A DNA stretch of 64,000 bases from DATAAP01 sp041690495 (lineage in GTDB: Bacteria; Pseudomonadota; Alphaproteobacteria; CACIAM-22H2). Numbering within the stretch: position 1 is the stretch's first letter; every line of letters starts with the position of its first letter. The position numbers and the translations under genes were made by a program. Below the pieces are notes generated by a model. It saw only the letters and a program-made list of their open reading frames with translations. It was not told where the DNA came from and did not search any database. This document shows positions 50,623-63,545 of this stretch, piece after piece. The DNA is taken from positions 186,001 through 250,000 of the forward strand of contig JAWLHE010000005.1 of the NCBI GenBank assembly GCA_041690495.1, written 5' to 3'.

Positions 50623-51501
50623 TCATTCGCCGCTCGCCATACGGCGGCGAACACGCTCGCGGTGGCTTGCGTACACCCCCGCCCCCGCCAGCAGGGCGAT
50701 GCCCCACCATGCCAGCGCGCCCGGGAGATCGCCCCAGACCAGATAGCCGATGACGACGCCCCAGAGCAGCGCCGTATACCGGAAGCCTGCGACCGCGGTG
50801 GCCTCGGCGATTCGCGTCGCCGTGACCAGCAGATGCATGCCGATGCCAACCAGCACGGCGGCGGCGGCGAGCGCCGCCGCATGCCGGAACTCCATCGGCT
50901 GCCACCCCTGAACTAGCAGAACGACGCCCGCGCACAGGCCAATGAAGGCGGCACTCCCCGCCGCGACCAGAAGCGAGGGGATCGCGACTGGGATGCGCCG
51001 TGTGTTAACGTCACGCAGCGCGAAAACGAAGGTGCTGGCGAAGGCGAGCACCGCCCACCAGTTGATGCCGTCAGCGCCAGGCTGCACGATCAGCAGTACG
51101 CCCACGAAGCCGGCCACCACCGCGCTCCAGCGCCGCCAGCCGACCGTCTCCGCCAACAGCAGCACGGCGAACGGCAGGATGGTCAGCGGCGTCGCCATGT
51201 TGATGGCGAGCGCTATCGCCAGCGGGATATGCGCGAGCGCCGCGATGTAGCTGAACGATCCCACGGTCTCGAGCGCGCCGCGCGCCAGCACCGCCGGATG
51301 GAAAAGCGTCTTCCAGTAGCGCAGCTTGCCCTGCACGCCGGCAACCGCCAGCAGCAGTGCCGTGACGAGAGCGCCACGCACGAAGATCGACTGCGCTACC
51401 GGCAGCGTCTCGGCCGCATATTTCATAAGCGCGTCGTTAAGGACGAAGACCGCCATCGCGGCGCTCATCGCGGCGATGCCGCGCGGGTTGTCGGTTTGCA
51501 T
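50623..51501 (-). CDS. EamA/DMT-superfamily transporter
   Basis: 292-aa membrane protein with ten hydrophobic helices arranged as two EamA repeats: GIAAMSAAMAVFVLNDALMKYAAETLPVAQSIFVRG at the start and WWAVLAFASTFVFALRDVNTRRIP in the second half. Repeat boundaries end in ATPLTILPFAVLLLAETVGWRRWSAVVAGFVGVLLIVQPG and YTALLWGVVIGYLVWGDLPGALAWWGIALLAGAGVYA, both typical. Such carriers export amino acids, nucleosides or other metabolites; none can be assigned. ATG 51501 chosen; the frame upstream to 51786 overlaps alaS. It follows alaS by 58 bp and precedes ntrY. Confidence 0.88.
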   Translation of the reverse strand: MQTDNPRGIAAMSAAMAVFVLNDALMKYAAETLPVAQSIFVRGALVTALLLAVAGVQGKLRYWKTLFHPAVLARGALETVGSFSYIAALAHIPLAIALAINMATPLTILPFAVLLLAETVGWRRWSAVVAGFVGVLLIVQPGADGINWWAVLAFASTFVFALRDVNTRRIPVAIPSLLVAAGSAAFIGLCAGVVLLVQGWQPMEFRHAAALAAAAVLVGIGMHLLVTATRIAEATAVAGFRYTALLWGVVIGYLVWGDLPGALAWWGIALLAGAGVYASHRERVRRRMASGE

Positions 51502-51559
51502 GTGTGGCAATGAGCGCCCGGCGGACCGCCGCACGCCGCCGATCCCGTTCGCCCCGTGC

Positions 51560-54214
<2,655 letters not shown>

Positions 54215-54565
54215 CGTACTGAACCCCGTGCCGGGGCCTGCCGTCGCAGGCGAGCGCCCCGGTATCAATAAGCCGAGCTTGAGCCGCCCGGCCCGGATTC
54301 GACGGGACCGCGACAACTCTCGGCAAGGCAACGGTTTTTTCTTTTTACATGTAGCGTCGCGGACGGCCCGTGTCCAGTTGCCGGCCGCAGCGCATTTCCG
54401 GTGGCCGCCGGCAGATGCTGCCGCGCTTCGCCGAGCAAACGAAGAGGGCGGGCTGCCGGGCACGTAGGAATGCCGGGCGACCCGCCCCTCTTGTCCCGCC
54501 ACCGGCAGCGAAAACGGCGACGGGAAGCCTGTGCGGCGGGCGGGGCGCTTACGACCCCGCGCCGG
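54215..54565. other. recA-alaS spacer without a gene
   Basis: 351 bp with no supported reading frame. It holds a stem-loop at 54442-54492: AAGAGGGCGGG pairs with CCCGCCCCTCTT with one bulged C, enclosing a loop with two copies of TGCCGGGC. No T-run follows on the minus strand, so it is not a classic terminator; it may mark the end of the recA transcript or attenuate alaS. A T-rich stretch lies at 54335-54347 near alaS. recX, often found here, is absent. Confidence 0.6.
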
Positions 54566-55654
54566 TCAGCCGTCGGCGCCGACCGAATCGGCCATCATCG
54601 CATTGGCGACCAGGCCGGCATTGCCGCGAATCGCTGCCTCGATGGCCGCGGCCGTCTCCGGGTGCTCCTTGAGGTAATTGCGCACGTTCTCGCGGCCCTG
54701 GCCGATGCGCGTACCGTCATGGGAAAACCATGCGCCCGACTTCTCGATCACGCCGGCCTTGACGCCGAGATCGATGAGTTCGCCGGTCTTCGACACGCCC
54801 TCGCCGTACATGATGTCGAACTCGACCACCTTGAACGGCGGCGCCATCTTGTTCTTCACGACCTTGACGCGGGTCTGATTGCCGATGACCTGCTCGCGAT
54901 CCTTGATCGCACCGATGCGGCGAATGTCGAGCCGCACCGAGGCGTAGAACTTCAGTGCGTTGCCGCCTGTCGTGGTTTCCGGATTGCCGAACATCACGCC
55001 GATCTTCATGCGGATCTGATTGATGAAGATGACCATGCAATTCGAACGCGAGATCGAGCCGGTCAGCTTGCGCAGCGCCTGGCTCATCAGACGGGCATGC
55101 AGCCCCATATGCGAGTCGCCCATCTCGCCTTCGAGCTCGGCGCGCGGCACCAGCGCCGCGACGCTGTCGACCACGAGCACATCGACGGCCCCCGAACGGA
55201 CCAGCGTATCGGCGATCTCAAGAGCCTGTTCGCCTGCGTCGGGTTGCGAGATCAGCAACTCGTCGACATTGACCCCGAGCTTCCTCGCATAGACGGGATC
55301 GAGCGCATGCTCGGCGTCGATGAAGGCGCATGTGCCGCCGCTCTTCTGCGCCTCGGCGATCGCATGCAGCGCGAGAGTGGTCTTGCCCGAGCTCTCCGGC
55401 CCATAAATCTCGATGATACGGCCGCGCGGCAGGCCGCCGATCCCCAGTGCGATGTCGAGCGACAGCGAGCCGGTCGATATGACGTCGCTCGCGTCGACCG
55501 GATCGCGCTGGCCCAGCTTCATGATCGACCCCTTGCCGAAGGCGCGCTCGATCTGGCTGAGGGCTGCGTCCAAAGCCTTGTTCTTGTCCATGGAGTCCCG
55601 GGAGTCCTTGTCCGAATTGTCGCGCCCGACCGAGCGCAGAGCTGTGACCGACAT
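54566..55654 (-). CDS. recA: Recombinase RecA
   Basis: 362-aa strand-exchange protein and LexA co-protease. Walker A GPESSGKTT at residues 85-93, Walker B LVVDSVAAL, DNA-binding loop L2 in FINQIRMKIGVMFGNPETTTGGNALKFYAS, and the usual acidic-poor C-terminus. ATG 55654 follows GAGGAGA. It starts a transcript from a promoter 150 bp upstream that overlaps an SOS box, so it is LexA-controlled. alaS follows after a hairpin-bearing spacer. The Vgb-like gene is divergent. Confidence 0.98.
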   Translation of the reverse strand: MSVTALRSVGRDNSDKDSRDSMDKNKALDAALSQIERAFGKGSIMKLGQRDPVDASDVISTGSLSLDIALGIGGLPRGRIIEIYGPESSGKTTLALHAIAEAQKSGGTCAFIDAEHALDPVYARKLGVNVDELLISQPDAGEQALEIADTLVRSGAVDVLVVDSVAALVPRAELEGEMGDSHMGLHARLMSQALRKLTGSISRSNCMVIFINQIRMKIGVMFGNPETTTGGNALKFYASVRLDIRRIGAIKDREQVIGNQTRVKVVKNKMAPPFKVVEFDIMYGEGVSKTGELIDLGVKAGVIEKSGAWFSHDGTRIGQGRENVRNYLKEHPETAAAIEAAIRGNAGLVANAMMADSVGADG

Positions 55655-55806
55655 CGCGATCTCTCCTCTTATTCCACAATGGGGTCCAGGCTTGCAAACA
55701 TCGCCCGGATCCGCTGCCAAACCCGTCATCCGGGCCTGAAGTGCCTGATTTGTTCCCCTGTGCTTTTCGACCCTGGGCGGAAGAACCCCGGGTCGAAGGA
55801 AAGCCG

Positions 55807-55834
55807 ATTGTACACATTTTGTTCTCATCCGCAA
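55807..55834 (-). promoter_or_regulatory. recA promoter
   Basis: On the minus strand TTGCGG (55834-55829) and TACAAT (55812-55807) are 16 bases apart. The LexA box lies inside the spacer and touches the -10, so bound LexA would block RNA polymerase. The 5' leader before the recA ATG is about 145 bases. Confidence 0.75.
55810..55824 (-). promoter_or_regulatory. SOS (LexA) box of recA
   Basis: Plus strand GTAC-ACATTTT-GTTC (minus GAAC-AAAATGT-GTAC) matches GTTC-N7-GTTC at seven of eight fixed bases. It overlaps the recA promoter spacer. The imuA box shows the same degree of match. Confidence 0.75.
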
Positions 55835-55930
55835 GGGTCATAGGGGGCGCCTCCCCTGGCTCCGTCGTCAGGCCTATAGTTTCCAGGCCTGCGCCGCCTG
55901 GCGCCGGCGAGAAGCACGGAGGACCACCCT

Positions 55931-56896
55931 ATGCGGACGCTGATCTCCGCCGCGCTCGCGGCAGCATTAGCCAGCTCGACCGTCGAGGCCGCGGTCGTCG
56001 AGATCCGCGCCTATGACCTTCCCGCCCGCTCCGGACCGCACGACGTCGCGCCCAGTCCGGAGCCAGGCGGGCCGGTCTGGTACACGGCGCAACGCGCCGG
56101 CGCGCTGGGCAAACTCGATCCCGCCACCGGCCGGGTCGAACAGATCGAGCTTGGCGCCGGCTCCGCACCGCATGGCGTTATCGTCGGCCCGGATGGAGCC
56201 CCGTGGATCACCGATAGCGGACTCAATGCGATCGTGCGCGTCGATCCGAGGACGCACGCCGTCAGGACCTTCCGGCTCCCCGATGATCGCGGCTACGTCA
56301 ACCTCAATACCGCGGCATTCGACGGCCAGGGGCGGCTGTGGTTTACCGGCCAGAACGGCGTCTACGGACAGCTCGATCCGCAGAGCGGCGACATGACGGT
56401 CTGGAACGCGCCGCGCGGGCGCGGCCCCTACGGCATCGCCGCGGCACCCGACGGGCAGATCTACTACGCCTCGCTGGCCGGCAGCCACATCGCGCGAATC
56501 GACGCCAGTTCCGGCGAGGCCACCGTGATCGAGCCGCCGACCGAGGATCAGGGCGCGCGCCGGGTATGGCCGGATTCGCACGGCAGGATATGGGTGAGCG
56601 AATGGAACTCCGGGAATGTCAGCCGCTATGATGCCGCGACGGACTCGTGGCGGACCTGGCAGCTCCCCGGCCAACGGCCCCGCACCTATGCCGTCTATGT
56701 GGACGAGAGAGACATCGTCTGGCTCAGCGATTTTGGCGCCAACGCCATGGTGCGCTTCGATCCCGAGACGGAAGACTTCGAGGTTTTCCCGAGCGACCGC
56801 AGTGGCGCGAATGTGCGCCAGATTCTCGGCCGCCCGGGCGAGGTTTGGGCGCCCGAGTCGGGTGCCGATCGCCTGGTCGTCTACCGGACGAAATGA
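55931..56896 (+). CDS. Secreted Vgb-like (streptogramin lyase family) beta-propeller protein
   Basis: 321 aa. Signal peptide MRTLISAALAAALASSTVEA at the N-terminus. The rest is a seven-bladed propeller with repeated motifs such as GAPWITDSGLNAIVRVDP, GRLWFTGQNGVYGQLDP, GQIYYASLAGSHIARID, GRIWVSEWNSGNVSRYD and DIVWLSDFGANAMVRFDP. This is the virginiamycin B lyase fold. The true lyase has a catalytic His pair, which I cannot confirm here; most chromosomal members have no known substrate. ATG 55931 follows GGAGG. A cytochrome c gene follows after 109 bp on the same strand; a shared periplasmic job is possible but inferred. Confidence 0.85.
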   Translation: MRTLISAALAAALASSTVEAAVVEIRAYDLPARSGPHDVAPSPEPGGPVWYTAQRAGALGKLDPATGRVEQIELGAGSAPHGVIVGPDGAPWITDSGLNAIVRVDPRTHAVRTFRLPDDRGYVNLNTAAFDGQGRLWFTGQNGVYGQLDPQSGDMTVWNAPRGRGPYGIAAAPDGQIYYASLAGSHIARIDASSGEATVIEPPTEDQGARRVWPDSHGRIWVSEWNSGNVSRYDAATDSWRTWQLPGQRPRTYAVYVDERDIVWLSDFGANAMVRFDPETEDFEVFPSDRSGANVRQILGRPGEVWAPESGADRLVVYRTK

Positions 56897-57005
56897 CCGG
56901 GCAGAAGGCCGGTTGACCAGCCCCGCCAATGGCAGATCGTTTGGCCGGGTTTTTACGTCCGTCGCGTCGCGAGACTGGAGAGCGGCGCGTCGGGGTACGC
57001 CGGTG

Positions 57006-57392
57006 ATGCTCCCGCCGCGCATCCTCCTTGCCGGTTTCTGTCTTCTCTCCGTGCCCGGACCGTTGCATGCGGAGGGCGATGCGGCGCGCGGCGCGCGGGC
57101 CTTCCAACGTTGCTACGCCTGCCACGCGCTCGACCCGGCCGAGGGCAATCTGCAGGGCCCCCGCCTGGACGGCGTTCTCGGCCGGCGTGCGGGAACGCGC
57201 GACGGTTACGAGTACTCCGCGGCGATGATCGCCGCCGGCCGCAATGGCCTCATATGGACGGAGGACGCGCTGGATGCATTCATCTCCGATCCGCAGGCGC
57301 TCGTGCCGGAAACCAACATGGCGCCGGTGCGGTTGATCGATCCGCGCGAGCGCGCCGACCTGATCGCCTATCTGAAGCGCGCCGGCCGGTAG
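57006..57392 (+). CDS. Periplasmic class I cytochrome c
   Basis: 128 aa. Signal peptide RILLAGFCLLSVPGPLHAEG, then the haem-binding motif CYACH near residue 38 with GPRLDGVLGRRAGT after it, and the axial Met in PETNMAPV near 104. Length and order fit the mono-haem c-550/c2 group with AYLKRAGR at the end. It carries electrons in the periplasm between a dehydrogenase or bc1 complex and an oxidase. Start ATG 57006; the frame upstream runs through the end of the preceding spacer. It ends just before cckA, which is convergent. Confidence 0.88.
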   Translation: MLPPRILLAGFCLLSVPGPLHAEGDAARGARAFQRCYACHALDPAEGNLQGPRLDGVLGRRAGTRDGYEYSAAMIAAGRNGLIWTEDALDAFISDPQALVPETNMAPVRLIDPRERADLIAYLKRAGR

Positions 57393-57398
57393 CCCGGC

Positions 57399-59540
<2,142 letters not shown>

Positions 59541-59573
59541 TGGCGGCGAACCTAACACAAGCGCGACGCCGCC

Positions 59574-60656
59574 TCACGCATTCGGTCGCGGCCGGCCGCG
59601 GCGCAACCGCATGACGTAGCCGATCACCTCGGCGACAGCCTTGTAGTGCTCGGGCGGAATTTCCTGGTCGAGCTCGACGCCGGCATAGAGTGCGCGCGCG
59701 AGCGGCGGATTGCTGACGATCGGCACTTTATGCTCCTCGGCGAGCTCGCGGATGCGGCGCGCAACGAGATCTGTACCCTTTGCCACGAGGACGGGCGCGC
59801 CCATCGAGGCCTGGTCGTAGCGCAACGCCACGGCGAAATGCGTCGGGTTGGTGATGACGACGTCGGCCTTCGGCACCTCCTGCATCATGCGCCGGCGTGC
59901 GCGCTCCATGCGGATCTGCCGCAGCCGACCCTTGACGATCGGGTCGCCTTCCGACTCCTTGTACTCGTCGCGCAGCTCCTCGCGGGACATGCGCAGCTTC
60001 CGCACATGCGCAATCCTCTGGTAAAGCAGGTCGAGGCCCGCAATCGCGGTCATGATGGCAAGAACGCCGCCGAGCAGCTTGAGCGAGAGCTGTTCAAGCG
60101 CGACGAGCAGCTCAAACGCGTCGAAGTCATAGAAGCGCTCGAGCCGGTCGAATTCGGGCCGCATCAGGACCCAGGCGACTGCGCCGACCACGCTGAGCTT
60201 GGCGAAGCCCTTCGCGAAATCCATCAGCGCCTGCATCGAGAACAGGCGGCCCAGGCCTCGCTTCGGCGAGATTTTGGAGAGCGCCGGCTTGATCGTCTCG
60301 AACGTGAGCAAGGGACCGATCTGCATGAGCGTCGCTGCCGCGCCGGCCAGGACCAGCAGCCCGAAAATGGGTGCTATGGCGATACCGACATTGATCAGCA
60401 GGTCCGTTAGCCACGACTGGATTCCGCCGGCGTCGGTCGGAATCGCATGCGGCGCTTCGAAGAAGACCACGAGCGAGCGCCCGAGCCGGCTTAGCGTGCC
60501 CGGCACGAACGTCATCAGTGCGATCACGCCCGCGAGCATGATGAACCAGTGGTTGATCTCGCGCGAGACCGCGACCTGGCCCTTCTCGCGCGCCTGGCTG
60601 AGGCGCTTCTGTGTCGGTTCTTCGGTTTTCTGTGAGTCGTCCGTCTCTTCGGCCAT
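59574..60656 (-). CDS. flhB: Flagellar export switch protein FlhB
   Basis: 360 aa. N-terminal cytoplasmic SREINHWF part, four membrane helices between about 35 and 210, and the cytoplasmic domain with the self-cleavage site NPTH at 270-273 in KADVVITNPTHFAVALRYD. It sets the switch from rod/hook to filament export. Acidic start MAEETDDSQKTEEPTQKRLSQAREKGQV is typical. It follows fliR by 9 bp and precedes cckA by 33 bp. A second, short FlhB-like protein lies at 63227. Confidence 0.97.
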   Translation of the reverse strand: MAEETDDSQKTEEPTQKRLSQAREKGQVAVSREINHWFIMLAGVIALMTFVPGTLSRLGRSLVVFFEAPHAIPTDAGGIQSWLTDLLINVGIAIAPIFGLLVLAGAAATLMQIGPLLTFETIKPALSKISPKRGLGRLFSMQALMDFAKGFAKLSVVGAVAWVLMRPEFDRLERFYDFDAFELLVALEQLSLKLLGGVLAIMTAIAGLDLLYQRIAHVRKLRMSREELRDEYKESEGDPIVKGRLRQIRMERARRRMMQEVPKADVVITNPTHFAVALRYDQASMGAPVLVAKGTDLVARRIRELAEEHKVPIVSNPPLARALYAGVELDQEIPPEHYKAVAEVIGYVMRLRRGRPRPNA

Positions 60657-60665
60657 CGCCTGTCC

Positions 60666-61430
60666 TCAGGTTGGAGCGACGAATGTCGCCATTACCGAGC
60701 CGAAGCCGTTGAGAAAGACGAACATGCCCAATGCCAGCGTCGCGGCCAGCGCGAAGAAGCCGAGGACGATCTGCAGCGGCATCGCGACGAAGAAGATCTG
60801 CACCTGCGGCATCAGCCGCGCGAGCAGGCCGAGCGCCAGGAAGAAGATGAAGCCGAAGGCCATGAACGGCGATGCAATCCTGACGCCAAGCAGGAAGGTC
60901 TCCGATACCAGGCGCGTGATTGCCGCGGCGAAATCCCCGAGAGGGGGCGCGTTACCGGGCACGAACAGCACGTAGGAATCGACGAGCGCCCGCAGCATCA
61001 GGTGATGCAGGTCGGTGACGAAGATGAGCACCAGCGCAATGGTGCTGAGCCAGGCGCCGACGACGGCGCTCTGCTGCGCGGTAGTGGGATCGAACGCGAA
61101 TGCGTTGGCGAGGCTGGTCTGCAGACCGATGATCATGCCGGCGGTCTGGACCGCGGCAAGCGCCAGCCGCGCCGTCAGCCCGATGAACAGGCCGACCATC
61201 GACTCGCCGCCGATCATAAGGAGCAGGGCTGCCGGCGACGCGGGAGCCGACGGCAGCGAGGTTCCGACCACGGGTGCCAGGACGAGGCTGGTCGCGCCCG
61301 CGAGCATGAGGCGGAAACGCATCGCCACGAATGCCTCGGAAAAGCCGGGCAGTACCGCAAAGGCCGCGCCGATACGGACGAACACCAGGAAAAGCGCGAA
61401 GACCTGCGCGGGAAGAATCTGCTCGAGCAC
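60666..61430 (-). CDS. fliR: Flagellar export gate protein FliR
   Basis: 254-aa membrane protein with about six helices, starting MLEQILPAQVFALFLVFVRIGAAFAVLPGF, the usual FliR start. LLMIGGESMVGLFIGLTARLALAAVQTAGMIIGLQTSLANAFAFDPTTAQQSAVVGAWLS is the family core. It forms the core of the export gate with FliP and FliQ. fliP is not adjacent here. It lies between fliQ and flhB in a minus-strand operon. Confidence 0.95.
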   Translation of the reverse strand: MLEQILPAQVFALFLVFVRIGAAFAVLPGFSEAFVAMRFRLMLAGATSLVLAPVVGTSLPSAPASPAALLLMIGGESMVGLFIGLTARLALAAVQTAGMIIGLQTSLANAFAFDPTTAQQSAVVGAWLSTIALVLIFVTDLHHLMLRALVDSYVLFVPGNAPPLGDFAAAITRLVSETFLLGVRIASPFMAFGFIFFLALGLLARLMPQVQIFFVAMPLQIVLGFFALAATLALGMFVFLNGFGSVMATFVAPT

Positions 61431-61452
61431 GGCCCTTCCCTTACCCCCGTGC

Positions 61453-61719
61453 TCAGCTAAGGCCGGCGATGCGGCCCGCGAGCTGCTGCGTGAACGTGAT
61501 CAAGGTCGACAGCATGAACGGCATCGACAGCAGGAACACCGCGAATATGACGATGATCTTTGGGACGAACGCGATCGTCATCTCCTGGATCTGCGTCAAT
61601 GCCTGAAACAGCGAGATCAAAAGTCCAACGATAAGAGCCGCCAGCATGATCGGCGCACCGAGCTTGAGCACGATTATGATCGAGTCGCGCGCGATCTCCA
61701 GGACGTCTGCGGAATCCAT
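61453..61719 (-). CDS. fliQ: Flagellar export gate protein FliQ
   Basis: 88 aa with two membrane helices, MDSADVLEIARDSIIIVLKLGAPIMLAALIVGLLISLFQALTQIQEMTIAFVPKIIVIF, the full FliQ pattern. It wraps around FliP and FliR in the export gate. It starts three bases after fliE stops, with overlap-like spacing, so translation is coupled. Confidence 0.95.
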   Translation of the reverse strand: MDSADVLEIARDSIIIVLKLGAPIMLAALIVGLLISLFQALTQIQEMTIAFVPKIIVIFAVFLLSMPFMLSTLITFTQQLAGRIAGLS

Positions 61720-61722
61720 GGC

Positions 61723-62031
61723 CTAGATCGGCATCCTGATGATGTCCATATAGGCCTGGATCACGCGATCGCGCACGGCGACTGCGGTCTGCAACGTCAC
61801 CTCGGCATTGGACACTGCCATCACGACCTGACCGAGATCGGCCTTGCCGGTAACCGCCTGCAGCGATGCGGCCTCGCCCTGCTTCAGGCTGGCAATCGTC
61901 GATTCGGCCGCCTGCTTGACGAGGTTTCCGAACCCTTCATCGGTCTTGCCTGGAGCCTCGAGGCCGGGTGCGGCGGCCTTGCGCGCGGCGGCGGCGTAGG
62001 CCGCTGCGGCATTGGCAAAAGAGACATTCAT
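61723..62031 (-). CDS. fliE: Flagellar hook-basal body protein FliE
   Basis: 102 aa, helical. The C-terminal part GQVVMAVSNAEVTLQTAVAVRDRVIQAYMDIIRMPI is the conserved FliE block; the N-terminus is Ala-rich. FliE links the MS ring to the rod. It follows flgC by 42 bp and precedes fliQ directly. Confidence 0.94.
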   Translation of the reverse strand: MNVSFANAAAAYAAAARKAAAPGLEAPGKTDEGFGNLVKQAAESTIASLKQGEAASLQAVTGKADLGQVVMAVSNAEVTLQTAVAVRDRVIQAYMDIIRMPI

Positions 62032-62073
62032 CGGAATGACCTTGCGTTAATGGATGGGCTTCGCGCAGCGGGT

Positions 62074-62484
62074 CTAACCGCGCAGCAGATCGATGGTGCG
62101 CAGAATCATCGTCTTCGACACCTCGATCACATTGAGATTGGCTTCATAGCTGCGCTGGGCCTGACGCATGTCCATAACCTCGATCAGCGCGTTCACGTTC
62201 GGAGCGAGAACATAGCCCTCGGCATCGGCGGCCGGATGGTTGGGGTCGAAGCGCTTCTGGAACTCCGACTTGTCGTGCATGACCCGGTCGGCGCGCACCA
62301 GATCGGCGCCGGTTGCACGGTCGAGCGCGTTCTTGAAGGTAAGCACCTTGCGGCGATACGGCTCGGCACCCGGCGCATCCGCGACGGAGTCGGCATTGGC
62401 AAGGTTCTCGGCGATCGTTCGCATGCGCGCACTCTGCGCCTGCATGCCGGCGGCCGAGATTTTCAGGGTCTTGCTCAGATCCAT
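62074..62484 (-). CDS. flgC: Flagellar basal-body rod protein FlgC
   Basis: 136-aa rod protein. N-terminal motif LKISAAGMQAQSARMRTIAENLANADS and C-terminal MDMRQAQRSYEANLNVIEVSKTMILRTIDLLRG fit FlgC; the middle GYVLAPNVNALIEVMDM is the family block. It forms part of the proximal rod. It follows flgB by 21 bp. Confidence 0.96.
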   Translation of the reverse strand: MDLSKTLKISAAGMQAQSARMRTIAENLANADSVADAPGAEPYRRKVLTFKNALDRATGADLVRADRVMHDKSEFQKRFDPNHPAADAEGYVLAPNVNALIEVMDMRQAQRSYEANLNVIEVSKTMILRTIDLLRG

Positions 62485-62505
62485 GACTCTAGTCCTTGCG
62501 CGGCG

Positions 62506-62913
62506 TCACGACTGCGGACGCCCGATCACGGCTTTGATCAGGCCGACCTGCTTGCGATAGAGCGTAGTGACGAGCTGGTAGTCCAGCGCGGTATCCGCGA
62601 CCTTCATCATCTCCTGCTCGACCGACACCGTATTTCCCGACAGCGTCGCCTCGGCTTTCTTGTCCTCCGTCACGGGCGACCTGGTCGCCGATCCCGCGCT
62701 CGCACCGATGTGCCTCGGATCCGTGACGCTCTGCTGCAGCCCCCTGCCGGCGGCATTCGCCAGAGCCGCAAAATCAACCGGCTTGAGGTCGCGCGCGATG
62801 TAGCCGGGCGTGTCGGCGTTCGCCACATTCTCCGCGAGAATCTTCTGGCGATCCGTCAGCCATCCCATGCGCTGGGAAATGAGCGAGAAGAGCGGAAGCT
62901 TGCTGAAGTCCAT
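62506..62913 (-). CDS. flgB: Flagellar basal-body rod protein FlgB
   Basis: 135 aa, first gene of the minus-strand operon flgB-flgC-fliE-fliQ-fliR-flhB. N-terminal MDFSKLPLFSLISQRMGWLTDRQKILAENVANADTPGYIARDLKPVDF is the rod-protein signature and the C-terminus pairs as a coiled coil. ATG 62913 is preferred, with GGGGG upstream; ATG 62925 is possible. A CtrA-like box lies 69 bp upstream and would control the whole operon, including cckA if it is read through. Confidence 0.95.
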   Translation of the reverse strand: MDFSKLPLFSLISQRMGWLTDRQKILAENVANADTPGYIARDLKPVDFAALANAAGRGLQQSVTDPRHIGASAGSATRSPVTEDKKAEATLSGNTVSVEQEMMKVADTALDYQLVTTLYRKQVGLIKAVIGRPQS

Positions 62914-62981
62914 CGACGCCCCCATCGTTCCGATCGAACGAACCGGGTTGGGTATTCCATCGGCGAATCTCATTGAGTCTC

Positions 62982-62997
62982 GTTAAAATTACGTAAA
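62982..62997 (-). promoter_or_regulatory. CtrA-type box upstream of flgB
   Basis: On the minus strand TTTA-CGTAATT-TTAAC matches TTAA-N7-TTAAC except for one base. It lies 69 bp upstream of the flgB ATG. The form is the same as the box at 7216. CtrA control of early flagellar genes is known in Caulobacter and related bacteria. Confidence 0.55.
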
Positions 62998-63119
62998 ACT
63001 TGCGCGATCGTTGCCGTGCCGGTGTTTCGCGCGAGGCGCGCATGCCCGCGCCGCTGCCGGCCACGTGTGCTGGCTTCGGATGGACACAATCCTCGGGCGA
63101 ACTCCGGTTCGGGCGGCCT

Positions 63120-63134
63120 TTAATTCAAATTTAA
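63120..63134 (+). promoter_or_regulatory. Perfect CtrA-type box upstream of flhX
   Basis: TTAA-TTCAAAT-TTAA fits the consensus TTAA-N7-TTAA exactly. It lies 93 bp before the flhX GTG and 207 bp from flgB. It is the best CtrA match in the window. Confidence 0.65.
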
Positions 63135-63226
63135 GCATAATCTTCGATTGTCGATCGCACGGATGCGCCTCCGGGGCGGCGCCCCGGGCAAGAAAACCGG
63201 ACCCTACGCAGCCTGGAACGACCATC

Positions 63227-63544
63227 GTGGCTCTGCGCCCACCTCCCTCTCCTGACCGCGACGATGCCAAGGACGCGCGACCGGTAGCGGTCGCGCTGCG
63301 CTACGACGGCGGGCAGGACGACGCCCCGCGTGTAACCGCGAAAGGCGAAGGACAGATCGCAGAACAGATCATCGCGCTCGCCAGGGAGCATGGCATCGAG
63401 GTCAAGCAGGACGCCGATCTCGCCGGCCTGCTGGCCGCAGTGCCGCTGGATGCGCCAATTCCGATCGAGGCCTATGTCGCAGTCGCCGAAATTCTCTCCT
63501 ATATCTACCGCAGCCGCGGACGCGGCGCTCCGAATGGCGCCTGA
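63227..63544 (+). CDS. flhX: FlhB C-terminal-domain-like protein (FlhX type)
   Basis: 105 aa from GTG 63227. The sequence PVAVALRYDGGQDDAPRVTAKGEGQIAEQIIALAREHGIEVKQDADLAGLLAAVPLDAPIPIEAYVAVAEILSYIYR matches the part of FlhB after the cleavage site (compare HFAVALRYD in FlhB). The NPTH cleavage motif itself and the membrane helices are absent. Such stand-alone domains (FlhX) can replace part of FlhB or tune export. ATG-free upstream frame and a weak GGAA make the GTG tentative. It starts the plus-strand unit flhX-unknown-fliO behind a CtrA box. Confidence 0.8.
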   Translation: MALRPPPSPDRDDAKDARPVAVALRYDGGQDDAPRVTAKGEGQIAEQIIALAREHGIEVKQDADLAGLLAAVPLDAPIPIEAYVAVAEILSYIYRSRGRGAPNGA

Positions 63545-63545
63545 A

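Larger units (their letters stand above)
62914..63226. other. Divergent flagellar control region
   Basis: 313 bp between flgB (minus) and flhX (plus). It holds two CtrA-type boxes (separate entries), one for each direction. From 63119 to 63145 the sequence is AT-rich (TTTAATTCAAATTTAAGCATAAT). No gene frame has a ribosome binding site or family similarity. Confidence 0.7.
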
